This document shows positions 54,439 to 63,097 of a stretch of 64,000 bases of DNA, in pieces. Within the stretch, counting starts at the first letter, position 1, and each line of letters begins with the position of its first letter. The DNA is taken from positions 124,001 to 188,000 of the forward strand of contig NZ_LRSE01000003.1 of NCBI RefSeq assembly GCF_001634625.1, read 5' to 3'. The DNA is from Croceicoccus bisphenolivorans. GTDB taxonomy: Bacteria > Pseudomonadota > Alphaproteobacteria > Sphingomonadales > Sphingomonadaceae. The translations under genes and the position numbers were made by a program. Below the pieces are notes generated by a model. The model was given only the letters and a program-made list of their open reading frames with translations. It was not told where the DNA came from and ran no database searches.

Positions 54439-55884
54439 ATGACCGATACCCACTTCTCCGAAGCCCAGGACCTCTCCGGCCGCCCGTTCTTCTTCTGCGG
54501 GATCGGCGGATCGGGCATGTTGCCGCTGGCCTGCATCCTGAACGCACGCGGCGCGAAAATCGCCGGATCGGACCGCAGCCGCGAACAGGGCCGCACGCCC
54601 GAAAAGTTCGCATGGCTGGAAGCGCAAGGCATCGACCTGTTCCCGCAGGACGGCAGCGGGATCACCAGCGCGGACCAGGTGCTGGTCGCCAGCGCCGCCA
54701 TCGAGGATACCGTGCCCGAAGTCGCACGGGCCAAGGCGATGGGCTGCCTGCGCGCCAGCCGCGCCGAACTGCTCTCCGCCCTGTTCAACGCCGCGCCCAG
54801 CTCCATCGCCATCGGCGGCACCAGCGGGAAATCGACCGTCACCGGCATGACCGGCTGGATCATGACGCAGGCAGGCACGGATCCCACGATCATGAACGGC
54901 GCGGTGATGAAGAACTTCGTCGCCCCCGACGTACCTTTCGCCAGTGCGCGGGCCGGACGCGGCAAGGTCTTCGTTTCCGAAGTGGACGAAAGCGACGGTT
55001 CCATCGCGCTCTACCGCCCTTCGGTCGCGGTGCTGCTGAACGTGACGCTGGACCACAAGGGGATGGACGAGTTGCGTGTGCTGTTCGGCGACTTCCTTGC
55101 CGCCAGCGAAGTTGCCGCGATCAACGCCGACGATCCGGAGGCACTGGCCCTGCTGCCGCGTGCGAAACGCGCGCTGACGTTCGGCATAGAACAGGAAAAG
55201 GCCCAGATCGGCATCGTGGCCGGCTCCATCGCCGACGGGCCGACCCGGCAGGCCGCAACGGTGATCGACCGGCACGACGGGGCGGAATATCCGCTCGTCC
55301 TGCAAGTGCCGGGCCGCCACAACCTGTCCAATGCACTGGCCGCCATCGCGGCGGCGGTCTGCGCGGGCGTTCCGGTCGGTGACGCCGTGGCGGCGCTTGG
55401 ATCGTTCACGGGGCTTGCGCGCCGGTTCGACGTGGTCGGCACCAGCGCATCCGGCATCGCGGTGATCGACGATTTCGGACACAACCCCGACAAGGTCCGC
55501 GCCACGCTGCGCACGCTGCGCATGCATGCCGGCCGCGTCATCGCCTTCTTCCAGCCCCACGGTTTCGGCCCGATCCGCCAGATGGGCCGCGAACTGGCGC
55601 AAGTCATGGCCGAGGAACTGCTGCCGGAAGACCGCGTGATCCTGTGCGATCCGGTCTATTTCGGCGGCACCGTGGACAAGTCACTGGGCAGCGCGGAACT
55701 GGCGCAATGGATCGCGGAAGCGGGTGGTCAGGCCGAACACATCCCGTCACGCGATGCCTGCGCCGATCGCATCGTGGAAATCGCGAAAGCCGGCGACCGC
55801 ATCGCCATTATGGGCGCGCGCGACGATACCCTCAGCACTTTCGCCAAGGGCATCCTCGACCGGCTGCCCCACGGCGGCGCCTAA
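54439..55884 (+). CDS. mpl: Mur ligase, UDP-N-acetylmuramate:peptide ligase (Mpl/MurC-like)
   Basis: A 481-residue Mur ligase. The N-terminal domain starts FFFCGIGGSGMLPLACILNARG, the ATP P-loop reads GGTSGKSTVTGMTG, and the central EVDESDGSIALYRP and NVTLDHKGMDELR blocks follow. The C-terminal domain contains GLARRFDVVG and DDFGHNPDKV. Mpl attaches recycled tripeptide to UDP-MurNAc. Ser in GKST instead of GKTT is unusual for MurC and fits a specialised ligase. It lies 66 bases from the divergent LD-carboxypeptidase, which makes the tripeptide. MurC (L-Ala adding) is the alternative. Confidence 0.82.
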   Translation: MTDTHFSEAQDLSGRPFFFCGIGGSGMLPLACILNARGAKIAGSDRSREQGRTPEKFAWLEAQGIDLFPQDGSGITSADQVLVASAAIEDTVPEVARAKAMGCLRASRAELLSALFNAAPSSIAIGGTSGKSTVTGMTGWIMTQAGTDPTIMNGAVMKNFVAPDVPFASARAGRGKVFVSEVDESDGSIALYRPSVAVLLNVTLDHKGMDELRVLFGDFLAASEVAAINADDPEALALLPRAKRALTFGIEQEKAQIGIVAGSIADGPTRQAATVIDRHDGAEYPLVLQVPGRHNLSNALAAIAAAVCAGVPVGDAVAALGSFTGLARRFDVVGTSASGIAVIDDFGHNPDKVRATLRTLRMHAGRVIAFFQPHGFGPIRQMGRELAQVMAEELLPEDRVILCDPVYFGGTVDKSLGSAELAQWIAEAGGQAEHIPSRDACADRIVEIAKAGDRIAIMGARDDTLSTFAKGILDRLPHGGA

Positions 55885-55888
55885 GCCG

Positions 55889-56404
55889 TCAGAACGTCTT
55901 CGTCAGCACCACCAACCCGTGGTCGTCGTTGAACGGCCGGGGTTCGAAGCCGCGCTCGCGCTCCAGTTCGATGGCGGCGTGGTTATCGCGGTCCTCGATA
56001 GCGATCACCTGCTTCAACCCGCGTTCCTTCGCCGCCCCACCCAACACATCCAGCATGGCCCACCCGACCCCGCGCCCCTTGTAATCGGCGCGGACGGATA
56101 CCGCGATCTCGCCCACTTCCATCCGCGTGTCGCAAGCCAGCATCGCCGTTGCGACGAGCGCCCCGTTCGCGGTGTCAAAGGCAAGGAAATTCTCCGTCTG
56201 CCAGTGATCCACCTCGACCAATGGCGCAATCTGGTCATGCCCGACATGCGCTTGCGCGCTGAAGAAGCGGAAGCGGCGGTCGTCGTCGCTCACGTTGTCG
56301 AAGAAGTCTTCGAGCGCCGCTTCGTCACGCGGCTCGGCGGGACGAACCGCAAGGTGTACGGAATCGCGCGTTACGACGGTTGTTTCAGCAGCAATCATGC
56401 TCAT
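55889..56404 (-). CDS. GNAT family N-acetyltransferase
   Basis: A 171-residue acetyl-CoA-dependent acetyltransferase. Motif A is VSVRADYKGRGVGWAMLDVLGGAA and motif B is IAIEDRDNHAAIELERERGFEPR. The FFDNVSDDDRRFRFFSAQ segment is typical of GNAT domains fused to acyl-CoA synthetases (Pat-type), but here it stands alone. ATG 56404 has AGGAG 8 bases upstream. It converges on mpl with four bases between stops. Substrate unknown. Confidence 0.82.
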   Translation of the reverse strand: MSMIAAETTVVTRDSVHLAVRPAEPRDEAALEDFFDNVSDDDRRFRFFSAQAHVGHDQIAPLVEVDHWQTENFLAFDTANGALVATAMLACDTRMEVGEIAVSVRADYKGRGVGWAMLDVLGGAAKERGLKQVIAIEDRDNHAAIELERERGFEPRPFNDDHGLVVLTKTF

Positions 56405-56640
56405 CGATTGTCTCCTCGGCCTCATGTGCCGGAGCCAGTGCCGGCGATGGGGTGGAGATTACCGGCGATGTTGCATCTGCGAATTGATCTGCCGCAAGCG
56501 CCGCGCGTGATGATTTCGTCGGGTTGGTTGCGAAATCTGCAACGCGGGGGCATTGAAAGATAAGGGCAATTGGGGAGTGCAAAGCGGACTTTGATGATAT
56601 TCGGGACAACGTCGTGCGCTGATTCGGGAGGGATCGCCGA

Positions 56641-57237
56641 ATGTCTGATTGGTATCGCCAGATCGAATGGAACGACGAGATCGCGCAAGCCTTCTTCAGC
56701 TGCCTGGAACGGGCGCGCAACAAGGCCCAGTATCTGAATATCCAGGCCTACACGTTGCTGGCCTCGCATCCCGCGGTTGCGGCTGAATTGTGTCGCAAGG
56801 TGCTGACGCTCGACACACCGGACCAGCATGCACGAGCGGGATTGTACCTTGGGACCGCGCTTGCGGCGTCGGGCGACATCGACGGCGCAATCGCAGCATT
56901 GGAAGACGCAATCGAAACCGAACGAAACCATCCGATGCATCGAACTGGTGCGTACATGGATCAGGCTCTTCTCGTTGCGGTCAGCAAGCGTTCCGATATG
57001 TACGATCGGGTGCGCACGCGACTGGAAGAGCACCATGCCTTGCCATTGGACGAACAAATGCCCGCCGTGCTGATTGCAACATCTCTCATCGGGGCGGAAC
57101 GCAGTGACGACGTCGGGCCGACAGCCGCTGCCGCGCTGGCGGCATTGGACACCATGGAGCCGGGCGATAGCGAACTTCCAAGCTTCCTGAATTTTCGTGA
57201 CATCCGAAATCGGCTGGTAACGATAGCAGAGGGTTAG
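56641..57237 (+). CDS. TPR-like protein of unknown function
   Basis: A 198-residue cytoplasmic protein made largely of helical repeats. TPR-like units include [20 protein letters not shown] followed by [25 protein letters not shown]. No signal or catalytic motif. ATG 56641 has GGGAGGG 8 bases upstream. It is 236 bases from the divergent acetyltransferase and is upstream of the rpsF leader. A scaffold or regulatory role is possible but not shown. Confidence 0.72.
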   Translation: MSDWYRQIEWNDEIAQAFFSCLERARNKAQYLNIQAYTLLASHPAVAAELCRKVLTLDTPDQHARAGLYLGTALAASGDIDGAIAALEDAIETERNHPMHRTGAYMDQALLVAVSKRSDMYDRVRTRLEEHHALPLDEQMPAVLIATSLIGAERSDDVGPTAAAALAALDTMEPGDSELPSFLNFRDIRNRLVTIAEG

Positions 57238-57595
57238 TATCCGCAAACGCCGTCTGGTCGTCGGCGTTATTTTCCTACATCGTGCGCAGGCACTACACCT
57301 TCGCACCATGCTCATCGCCCCGGCCAGCCCGATTTCCCCGACACCCTGTCACCCAGTCGCTGTGCTTCAAAACCCCCGGTTTTCTGCGGTTCACGCGCTG
57401 GTCGATCCGGGTGACAGGGTGTCACCTTTGTCACCCTGCACGACATGCCTTGCTGCCCTTTGTGCTTGCCTTTTGGCCGGAATCGGCTATGCGCCCGGCT
57501 TCTCCGCCGTCCAGCGGGGAAAGCAGAAGGCCGGAGGGGCCTTGCACATCCGGTGCAAAGGTCAGCCGATCGGCATAGATACAAGGACAAGACGC
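57238..57595 (+). promoter_or_regulatory. rpsF promoter and leader region
   Basis: This 358-base region before rpsF carries four copies of TGTCACC or its complement (57347-57354, 57409-57416, 57420-57426, 57429-57436), the second and third forming GGTGACA-N3-TGTCACC. A candidate promoter is TTGCCT (57466-57471) with TATGCG (57488-57493), spacing 16. The transcribed leader then has hairpins AAGGCC/GGGCCTT and CCTTGCAC-ATCCG-GTGCAAAGG, the last about 40 bases before the start. Many bacteria have an S6:S18 leader that represses this operon; the hairpin with CCG in the loop may be one. Confidence 0.4.
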
Positions 57596-57952
57596 ATGCC
57601 GCTTTACGAGCATGTGTTCCTGGCGCGCCAGGACCTGAGCCAGGCTCAGGTCGATGCGCTTGCGAACACCGCGACCGAAATCGTCGAGGCCAACGAAGGC
57701 AAGGTCACCAAGATGGAGACCTGGGGCCTGAAGAACCTCGCCTACAAGATCGAGCGTAACCGCAAGGCTCACTACGTGATGCTGAACATCGACGCCCCCG
57801 CCGGTGTCGTTGCGGAACTCGAACGCCAGACCCGTATCAACGAAGACGTCATCCGCTACATGACCATCAAGGTCGAAGAGCACGAGGAAGGTCCCTCGGT
57901 GATGATGCGCAAGAACGACCGTGAACGCCGCGGCCGCCGGGGAGATCGCTGA
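57596..57952 (+). CDS. rpsF: 30S ribosomal protein S6
   Basis: A 118-residue small-subunit protein that pairs with S18 on the platform of the 30S subunit. The family start [15 protein letters not shown], central [20 protein letters not shown] and the [20 protein letters not shown] block are complete. ATG 57596 has AAGGA 10 bases upstream, which decides it over an open frame reaching back to 57308. It is one base before rpsR in the standard rpsF-rpsR-rplI operon. Confidence 0.97.
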   Translation: MPLYEHVFLARQDLSQAQVDALANTATEIVEANEGKVTKMETWGLKNLAYKIERNRKAHYVMLNIDAPAGVVAELERQTRINEDVIRYMTIKVEEHEEGPSVMMRKNDRERRGRRGDR

Positions 57953-57953
57953 G

Positions 57954-58178
57954 ATGGCCCGTCCGTTTTTCCGCCGCCGCAAGTCCTGCCCGTTCTCTGC
58001 CAAGAACGCTCCGGCAATCGACTACAAGGACGTGCGCCTGCTGCAGGGCTTCATGTCCGAGCGTGGCAAGATTGTGCCTTCGCGCATCACCGCCGTCTCC
58101 GCCAAGAAGCAGCGCGAGCTGTCGAAGGCGATCAAGCGCGCACGCCAGATCGGCCTGCTGCCCTACATCGTTAAGTAA
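57954..58178 (+). CDS. rpsR: 30S ribosomal protein S18
   Basis: A 74-residue small-subunit protein. The sequence [20 protein letters not shown], the conserved [19 protein letters not shown] and [20 protein letters not shown] are all typical. The single Cys in KSCPF belongs to the zinc-lacking S18 form. ATG 57954 has GGGGAGA upstream and follows the rpsF stop by one base. Confidence 0.97.
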   Translation: MARPFFRRRKSCPFSAKNAPAIDYKDVRLLQGFMSERGKIVPSRITAVSAKKQRELSKAIKRARQIGLLPYIVK

Positions 58179-58189
58179 GGAGCGGATCC

Positions 58190-58792
58190 ATGGATATCAT
58201 TCTGCTCGAACGCATCGAGAAGCTGGGCTCGATCGGTGACGTCGTCACCGTGAAGGACGGCTATGCGCGCAACTACCTCCTTCCCGAAAAGAAGGCCCTG
58301 CGCGCGAACGAAGCCAACAAGAAGGTCTTCGAAGCGAACCGCGAACGGCTGGAGGCTGAAAACGCCGAACGCCGCACCGACGCTGCAAAGGCCGGCGAAA
58401 AGCTCGATGGCACCGAGATCGTCCTGATCCGCGCCTCGTCGAACGCCGGCCAGCTCTACGGCTCGGTCAACGTCCGCGACATCACCATCGCGCTGAAGGA
58501 CAAGGGCTTCGACGTCGACAAGAAGCAGGTCATCATGGGCTCGCCCATCAAGACCATCGGCATGTTCGACGTGACTATCGCCCTGCACCCGGAAGTGCGC
58601 GTCACGGTCAAGACCAACGTCGCCCGCTCGGATGACGAAGCCTCGCTGCAGAGCGAAGGCGTCGACGTCCTTGCCGCGATGTTCGAGGAAGAAGCACAGG
58701 AAAAGGGCGGCTTCACCGAAGCCTTCGACCCGAACGCCGAACCCGGCGAAATCGCGGTCGAGGAAGAGGTCGAGGGCGAAGAGGAGGCCTGA
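58190..58792 (+). CDS. rplI: 50S ribosomal protein L9
   Basis: A 200-residue large-subunit protein, longer than the 150-residue E. coli form. The N-terminal domain ([20 protein letters not shown] and [18 protein letters not shown]) is standard, followed by the long connecting helix and the C-terminal domain ending near residue 150. A 45-residue acidic extension ([20 protein letters not shown]) follows, as in other alphaproteobacteria. ATG 58190 has AAGGAG 8 bases upstream. Confidence 0.96.
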   Translation: MDIILLERIEKLGSIGDVVTVKDGYARNYLLPEKKALRANEANKKVFEANRERLEAENAERRTDAAKAGEKLDGTEIVLIRASSNAGQLYGSVNVRDITIALKDKGFDVDKKQVIMGSPIKTIGMFDVTIALHPEVRVTVKTNVARSDDEASLQSEGVDVLAAMFEEEAQEKGGFTEAFDPNAEPGEIAVEEEVEGEEEA

Positions 58793-58817
58793 GCCTTCCC
58801 AGCCATCGGCGCTTCAT

Positions 58818-58859
58818 GAAAAAGGGCGCGGGGAGCAGATCGCTTCCCGCGCCCTTTTC
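58818..58859. terminator. rho-independent terminator after rplI
   Basis: GGGCGCGGG (58824-58832) pairs with CCCGCGCCC around an inner AGCAGATCGCTT segment, preceded by AAAAA and followed by TTTT. It closes the rpsF-rpsR-rplI operon and, read the other way, the HxlR gene. Confidence 0.85.
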
Positions 58860-58862
58860 ACG

Positions 58863-59552
58863 TCAGCTTGCCGCCATCGGAGAGTGCGGAAACCAGCGGT
58901 GGACCGACTGGACCAGATCTCGCGGACCGTCGATCAGCAGCGTTCCTTCCTCGACCGCAGCCCGAACCTCCACCTCGCCCCGCCACAGCGCGATCAGGTC
59001 GGCAAGTCCGCAAGTCAGGTAGACATCGACATCCTTGCCCGGATCGTCGCAACACAGATCGACAGAGTGCCCTGCGGCAACGATCCACCACGCCGGATAC
59101 CGCTCTGCATCCTTCAGCCCGATGCGGATGACCGTTTCGCCATCGGGCAGTTCCGATACTGCCAGGCATCGGTGCAGGTCCCACATCAGTGCCCCGATAT
59201 CGACATCTCCCTCCCGCACGTTGCGGGCCGCCCACTTCATGCCCCAAACGGCAAGCTGCTCCACGATCGGCTGCAGTTCCCGCCCCGAAGGGGTCAGGCG
59301 ATAGGTCGGGGATGTCGCACCTGCCCCTTCGCGCCGCACTATGATACCCTGCTCGCACAGCGTTTTGAGCCGGGCGCTGAGCACGGCAGGAGAGATGCGC
59401 GGGATCGCCTGCGCCAGGTCCGAATAACGGCGCGCACCGAGCAGCATTGCCCGCACGATCTGCAGCACCCACTTGTCGCCGATCAGGTCCGCCGCCTTGC
59501 TGGCGGGGCAATGCGTATCCGGTTCCGGGCACTCTCCAGGTTCCGCATCCAT
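58863..59552 (-). CDS. HxlR family transcriptional regulator with C-terminal extension
   Basis: A 229-residue regulator. The HxlR winged helix covers CPASKAADLIGDKWVLQIVR through RYSDLAQAIPRISPAVLSAR to the wing at TSPTYRLTPSGREL. HxlR members often respond to reactive aldehydes or quinones through a conserved Cys (here in HCPASKA). An extra 110-residue SCP2-like C-terminal domain follows, with WWIVAAGHSVDLCCDDPGKD. ATG 59552 has AAAGGGG 8 bases upstream; ATG 59582 is a less supported alternative. It is divergent from the UrcA gene. Confidence 0.82.
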   Translation of the reverse strand: MDAEPGECPEPDTHCPASKAADLIGDKWVLQIVRAMLLGARRYSDLAQAIPRISPAVLSARLKTLCEQGIIVRREGAGATSPTYRLTPSGRELQPIVEQLAVWGMKWAARNVREGDVDIGALMWDLHRCLAVSELPDGETVIRIGLKDAERYPAWWIVAAGHSVDLCCDDPGKDVDVYLTCGLADLIALWRGEVEVRAAVEEGTLLIDGPRDLVQSVHRWFPHSPMAAS

Positions 59553-59659
59553 CGCCCGCCCCTTTCGCGCTACGGATTCCATAGCCGCCTGCTATGCCCC
59601 GCGAACTATAGCCGCGATCGCATCAAGTCCAAAATCTCCTGCATCAAAGGAGAAGGACG

Positions 59660-59923
59660 ATGCCACGTACGACCACCATCATAATCGCTACCAGCCTTGC
59701 GCTGGGCATCACCCAACCCGCAATGGCGGAAGACAGCACTGTCACGTTCAGCTTTACGCAGGTCGAACTGTCCCACCGCGAAGCGCTGGACCGCCGTATC
59801 GTGCAAGCCGCCATGTCGGCCTGTGACACATCGGCGATGACAGCGCCCGCCATCCGCCGCCAATGCCGCCGCGAAGTTGCCCGTGAACTGCGCGCGAAAG
59901 TCGCCGAAAAGGCGCAAGGGTAG
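59660..59923 (+). CDS. UrcA family exported protein
   Basis: An 87-residue protein of the UrcA family, small periplasmic proteins common in Sphingomonadales and Caulobacterales, of unknown function. It has a signal peptide (TTTIIIATSLALGITQPAMA) and the conserved mature pattern with VSFTQVELSHREALDRRI-like VTFSFTQVELSHREALDRRI and two cysteines (SACDTSAM and RRQCRREV). ATG 59660 has AAAGGAGAAGG upstream. Its TAG stop forms the loop of the following terminator. Confidence 0.87.
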   Translation: MPRTTTIIIATSLALGITQPAMAEDSTVTFSFTQVELSHREALDRRIVQAAMSACDTSAMTAPAIRRQCRREVARELRAKVAEKAQG

Positions 59924-59937
59924 TCCCCTTGCGCCTT
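59909..59937. terminator. bidirectional terminator overlapping the UrcA stop
   Basis: AAGGCGCAAGGG (59909-59920) pairs with CCCTTGCGCCTT (59926-59937), with the UrcA TAG stop in the loop. Read leftward it is followed by TTTTCGG, so it suits the minus-strand gene at 59948; rightward it ends TTCCC. Confidence 0.7.
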
Positions 59938-59947
59938 CCCGTTCACG

Positions 59948-61048
59948 TCAGAACGTCTGGCTTAGGCCCACTGACAGCCTCCAGTCCTGCGGCATCTGGA
60001 TGCCGTTCCGGTCCTGATGCACGGGCACCACGATCTCTGTGGAGAGTTGCGGTGCTCGCGTGCCAACCGGAAGCAGCCAGTTGAAACCAAGGCCTAGCGA
60101 CACGGTGTCTCCGCCGTAGTTTTCCTGACGGTCGGCCGGAGAGGAATGCTTGTGCGGCCCGTCGTAATGGCCACCGATCGACCCTTCATGTTCGTATTCG
60201 GCCCGAATGGTCGCCCCCAGCCCCTGCGCCAGCAAATAGCTGCCCCACACGCTCACTTGCGCCTTGTCGCCAAACGCAAATCCCGCATCATTGCGGGCAG
60301 CCGTCCGCCAGCGGTAGGACCCTTGGAGGCCCCAGCCTGCCGCGCCTTGCGAACCGGATACGGTGACGGACGGCTCCAGATCCCATGTCCCGCCGCCCGG
60401 CTGCATCATGTAGTGCACATAAGTCCCGTCGGCATTCTTCCGCTCGGTCGAACCGGTCGGCAGCCACAGCCCCAGCGTAGCATGGGCCCGCACGCGACGA
60501 TCCTGCATCAAACGGTAGGAGGCTGACACTAGCGTATCGCCGAAACCTTCCGTGCCGTGCGCATGGGTTTGGCCATATCCCAGCGACATGGCGTGGCCAG
60601 AATGTCCATCGCTCATGCCCATGTCCATATCACCCGCCATGGGGTCGATCCCGACCATCTCCATGCGGTGCCACATGTAATGCGGCATCACCATCAGCGT
60701 GACCTTGTCCGAAGGTGCGTACATCAGGTCGAGCATGACCATGTCCATTTCCATGGACTGGGCGCGCACGGTGTAGCCTGCGGCAAGGATATCGGCATCG
60801 GCGATCGTGTCGGTGCCGCTGATGTTCTCGCCCGAATAGCGGCGACGCTCGAAGCGAAGGCCGATCATGGCCTCTCCGCCTTCGTGCATGTGGTCATTCA
60901 TCAGCCCGGCGCTCGGGTGGAGCAACGGGGATGTGACCGTGATCTCGGGGTTTTCAGCGGAGGACGAAAGCCCCGCTGTTTGTCCATGCGCCAAGGGTGC
61001 GCCAGCGATGAGCAGTGCCGCAGCACCGCTCGTAAGAAGCGTTTTCAT
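59948..61048 (-). CDS. His/Met-rich outer-membrane transporter-like protein
   Basis: A 366-residue exported protein with a signal peptide (TSGAAALLIAGAPLAHGQ) and beta-barrel character, ending LSVGLSQTF with a terminal Phe as in outer-membrane proteins. It is rich in Met and His (HEGGEAMIGL, MEMDMVMLDLMYA, HSGHAMSLGYGQTHAHG and HYMWHRMEMVG), a composition typical of copper-handling proteins. The family resembles PF13557-type transporter proteins found in copper-resistance loci. ATG 61048 has AGGAAA 8 bases upstream. It lies 60 bases after a DUF2946 gene, and the pair is probably involved in metal handling. Confidence 0.75.
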   Translation of the reverse strand: MKTLLTSGAAALLIAGAPLAHGQTAGLSSSAENPEITVTSPLLHPSAGLMNDHMHEGGEAMIGLRFERRRYSGENISGTDTIADADILAAGYTVRAQSMEMDMVMLDLMYAPSDKVTLMVMPHYMWHRMEMVGIDPMAGDMDMGMSDGHSGHAMSLGYGQTHAHGTEGFGDTLVSASYRLMQDRRVRAHATLGLWLPTGSTERKNADGTYVHYMMQPGGGTWDLEPSVTVSGSQGAAGWGLQGSYRWRTAARNDAGFAFGDKAQVSVWGSYLLAQGLGATIRAEYEHEGSIGGHYDGPHKHSSPADRQENYGGDTVSLGLGFNWLLPVGTRAPQLSTEIVVPVHQDRNGIQMPQDWRLSVGLSQTF

Positions 61049-61108
61049 TGCAATATTTCCTGTCTGAAAAATGGTCCGGCCCTGCGCCAAGATGCGCGGG
61101 CAATCGGG

Positions 61109-61489
61109 TCAGACAGGAAGCGGCGGGCCTCTGGCAGGCGGAAGAAGTCGGGGCGGCGCTGTAGAGAACGGACGAACCGGGTGCGGTGTGCGGATCTCTA
61201 CAACCGGATCGGGCGCTACAAATTGCGGCGATGGCGGGGTTGTAATCGCGGCTTGGGCAAATCCGGCGAAGGCGCACGGCGCCTGGTTCTTGTGATCCTT
61301 AGCCTTGTCGTGCTTGGCCGGAAGCGGGATGCGCCATGTCGCATCCGAATTGCAGATGCCGACGACGATTTCGTCGCCCTTCGCCTGCGCCATGTACCCG
61401 GTGGGCATGACCGCGCGCATGAAGATGGCAGCTGCCAGCAGCAGCCAGACCCATGCGCTAGGGCGTTGCAGGCGAAGCATTTTTCGCAT
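61109..61489 (-). CDS. DUF2946 family protein
   Basis: A 126-residue membrane-anchored or exported protein of the DUF2946 family. It has an N-terminal hydrophobic helix (VWLLLAAAIFMRAVMPTGYM), the conserved VVGICNSDATWRIPL and CAFAGFAQAA, and a Pro-rich tail. Such proteins occur beside copper-responsive outer-membrane receptors and PCu(A)C-type chaperones. It is upstream of the His/Met-rich protein on the same strand and divergent from amn. ATG 61489 was used; ATG 61480 is possible, and neither has a strong ribosome-binding site. Confidence 0.8.
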   Translation of the reverse strand: MRKMLRLQRPSAWVWLLLAAAIFMRAVMPTGYMAQAKGDEIVVGICNSDATWRIPLPAKHDKAKDHKNQAPCAFAGFAQAAITTPPSPQFVAPDPVVEIRTPHPVRPFSTAPPRLLPPARGPPLPV

Positions 61490-61622
61490 CGTGGCAGCCC
61501 GCTAGACTGTCGCACGGCAAGCGCCAAGCAAAATGATCAAACTGCCGCCACCTGTTCGATGTCGATGCCGATTGCGACAACACGCCTTTGAATTGTCACG
61601 CATCCGGCGCTAGATCCCATCC

Positions 61623-63062
61623 ATGAAGAACACTTCGGAAATCATTGCCGAGATCACCCGGATCTACGACGCGGCGAAGAACAGCCTTCGCGCCGACCTG
61701 CTGGCCTTTGCGCGAGACGGAACCCGCCCCCATGCGGCCAATCGCAGCGATGGCACCTACGCCTATCCCGAAGTGCGCCTGAAGTTTCGCGAAAGCGATG
61801 CCCCCGCCACGGTCAGCCGCGCATTCGGGCGACTGACCCGGCCCGGCACATATGCCACGACCGTCACGCGGCCCCGGCTGTTCGGCGATTACCTTGCCGA
61901 ACAATTGTCATTGCTAATTGCCGATTACGGCGTCGAGATCGAAGTCGGCCGGTCGCGGCAGGAGATCCCGTTCCCTTACGTCGTCGATGGAGAGGCAGGC
62001 GCCGTGCTGGCAGGGGTCAGCCCGCTGGAACTTGCGCGCCATTTTCCCGCCACCGAACTGTCGCTGATCGGGGACGAACTGGCCGACGGGATCGACGCTT
62101 TCGAGCCGAGCGACCCGATGCCGCTGTCCCTGTTCGATGCCCTGCGCACGGATTTCAGCCTCGCGCGGCTGGAGCATTACACAGGGACCAATCCCGAACA
62201 TTTCCAGCGTTTTATTCTTTTCACCAACTACCACCGCTATGTCGACGAATTCGTGGACTGGGCCGGCGGGCAGCTGGGCGAAGGCGGCTTTTCCGCGTTG
62301 GCAGGTGCCGGCGGCATGATGCTGACCGAAAAGACCGGGAACGCGCGGGTGCGCCTGTCCGACACCGCTTGGCGGCGTCACCAGATGCCGGCCTATCACC
62401 TTGTCGCGCCCAACCGCGGGGGCATTACGCTGGTCAACATCGGCGTCGGCCCGTCCAACGCGAAGACGATTACCGACCACCTCGCGGTCCTGAGGCCAGA
62501 GGCATGGCTGATGATCGGCCATTGCGGCGGGTTGCGGCCCAGCCAGAAGATCGGCGACTATGTGTTGGCCCATGCCTACTTGCGCGACGATCATGTGCTC
62601 GACGCTGTCTTGCCGCCCGAAATCCCGCTTCCCGCCATTGCAGAGGTTCAGCAGGCACTGGCCGGTGCTGCCGAAGAGATCAGCGGCACGGCGGGTGCAG
62701 ACCTGAAGAGGCGTATGCGTACGGGCACGGTCGTCACCACCGACGACCGGAACTGGGAACTTCGCGTGACCAAGACCGGACATCGCCTGTCCCTGTCACG
62801 CGCGGTCGGGATCGACATGGAATCCGCAACGATCGCGGCACAGGGCTATCGCTTCCGCGTGCCCTACGGAACGCTGCTCTGCGTGTCGGACAAGCCGATC
62901 CACGGCGAACTGAAGCTGCCGGGACAGGCCAACCGCTTCTACGAGCAGGCGATCGCCAGCCACCTGCAGATCGGCATCCGGTCGTGCGAATTGCTGAAGG
63001 CGGAAGGCGACCGGCTGCATAGCCGCAAGCTGCGCGCATTCAACGAACCGCCGTTTCGTTGA
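61623..63062 (+). CDS. amn: AMP nucleosidase
   Basis: A 479-residue enzyme hydrolysing AMP to adenine and ribose 5-phosphate, balancing adenine nucleotide pools. The N-terminal AMN domain is followed by the nucleoside-phosphorylase-like domain with VNIGVGPSNAKTITDHLAVL, MIGHCGGLRPSQKIGDYVLA and the substrate-binding GIDMESATIAAQG. ATG 61623 gives a normal start. Its last 22 bases are repeated imperfectly at 63073-63094. Confidence 0.95.
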   Translation: MKNTSEIIAEITRIYDAAKNSLRADLLAFARDGTRPHAANRSDGTYAYPEVRLKFRESDAPATVSRAFGRLTRPGTYATTVTRPRLFGDYLAEQLSLLIADYGVEIEVGRSRQEIPFPYVVDGEAGAVLAGVSPLELARHFPATELSLIGDELADGIDAFEPSDPMPLSLFDALRTDFSLARLEHYTGTNPEHFQRFILFTNYHRYVDEFVDWAGGQLGEGGFSALAGAGGMMLTEKTGNARVRLSDTAWRRHQMPAYHLVAPNRGGITLVNIGVGPSNAKTITDHLAVLRPEAWLMIGHCGGLRPSQKIGDYVLAHAYLRDDHVLDAVLPPEIPLPAIAEVQQALAGAAEEISGTAGADLKRRMRTGTVVTTDDRNWELRVTKTGHRLSLSRAVGIDMESATIAAQGYRFRVPYGTLLCVSDKPIHGELKLPGQANRFYEQAIASHLQIGIRSCELLKAEGDRLHSRKLRAFNEPPFR

Positions 63063-63097
63063 ACAGCGGGGGCAACGAGCCGCCGTTCCGCTAAGGA

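Noticed and set aside
53206-55884. 892-residue plus-strand open frame
   Set aside because: The first part is antisense to fabD and ldcA. The real Mur ligase starts at ATG 54439.
59581-59615. ATAGCCGC direct repeats as an HxlR operator
   Set aside because: Two 8-base copies 27 bases apart between hxlR and urcA are suggestive but too short to support a site without comparison.
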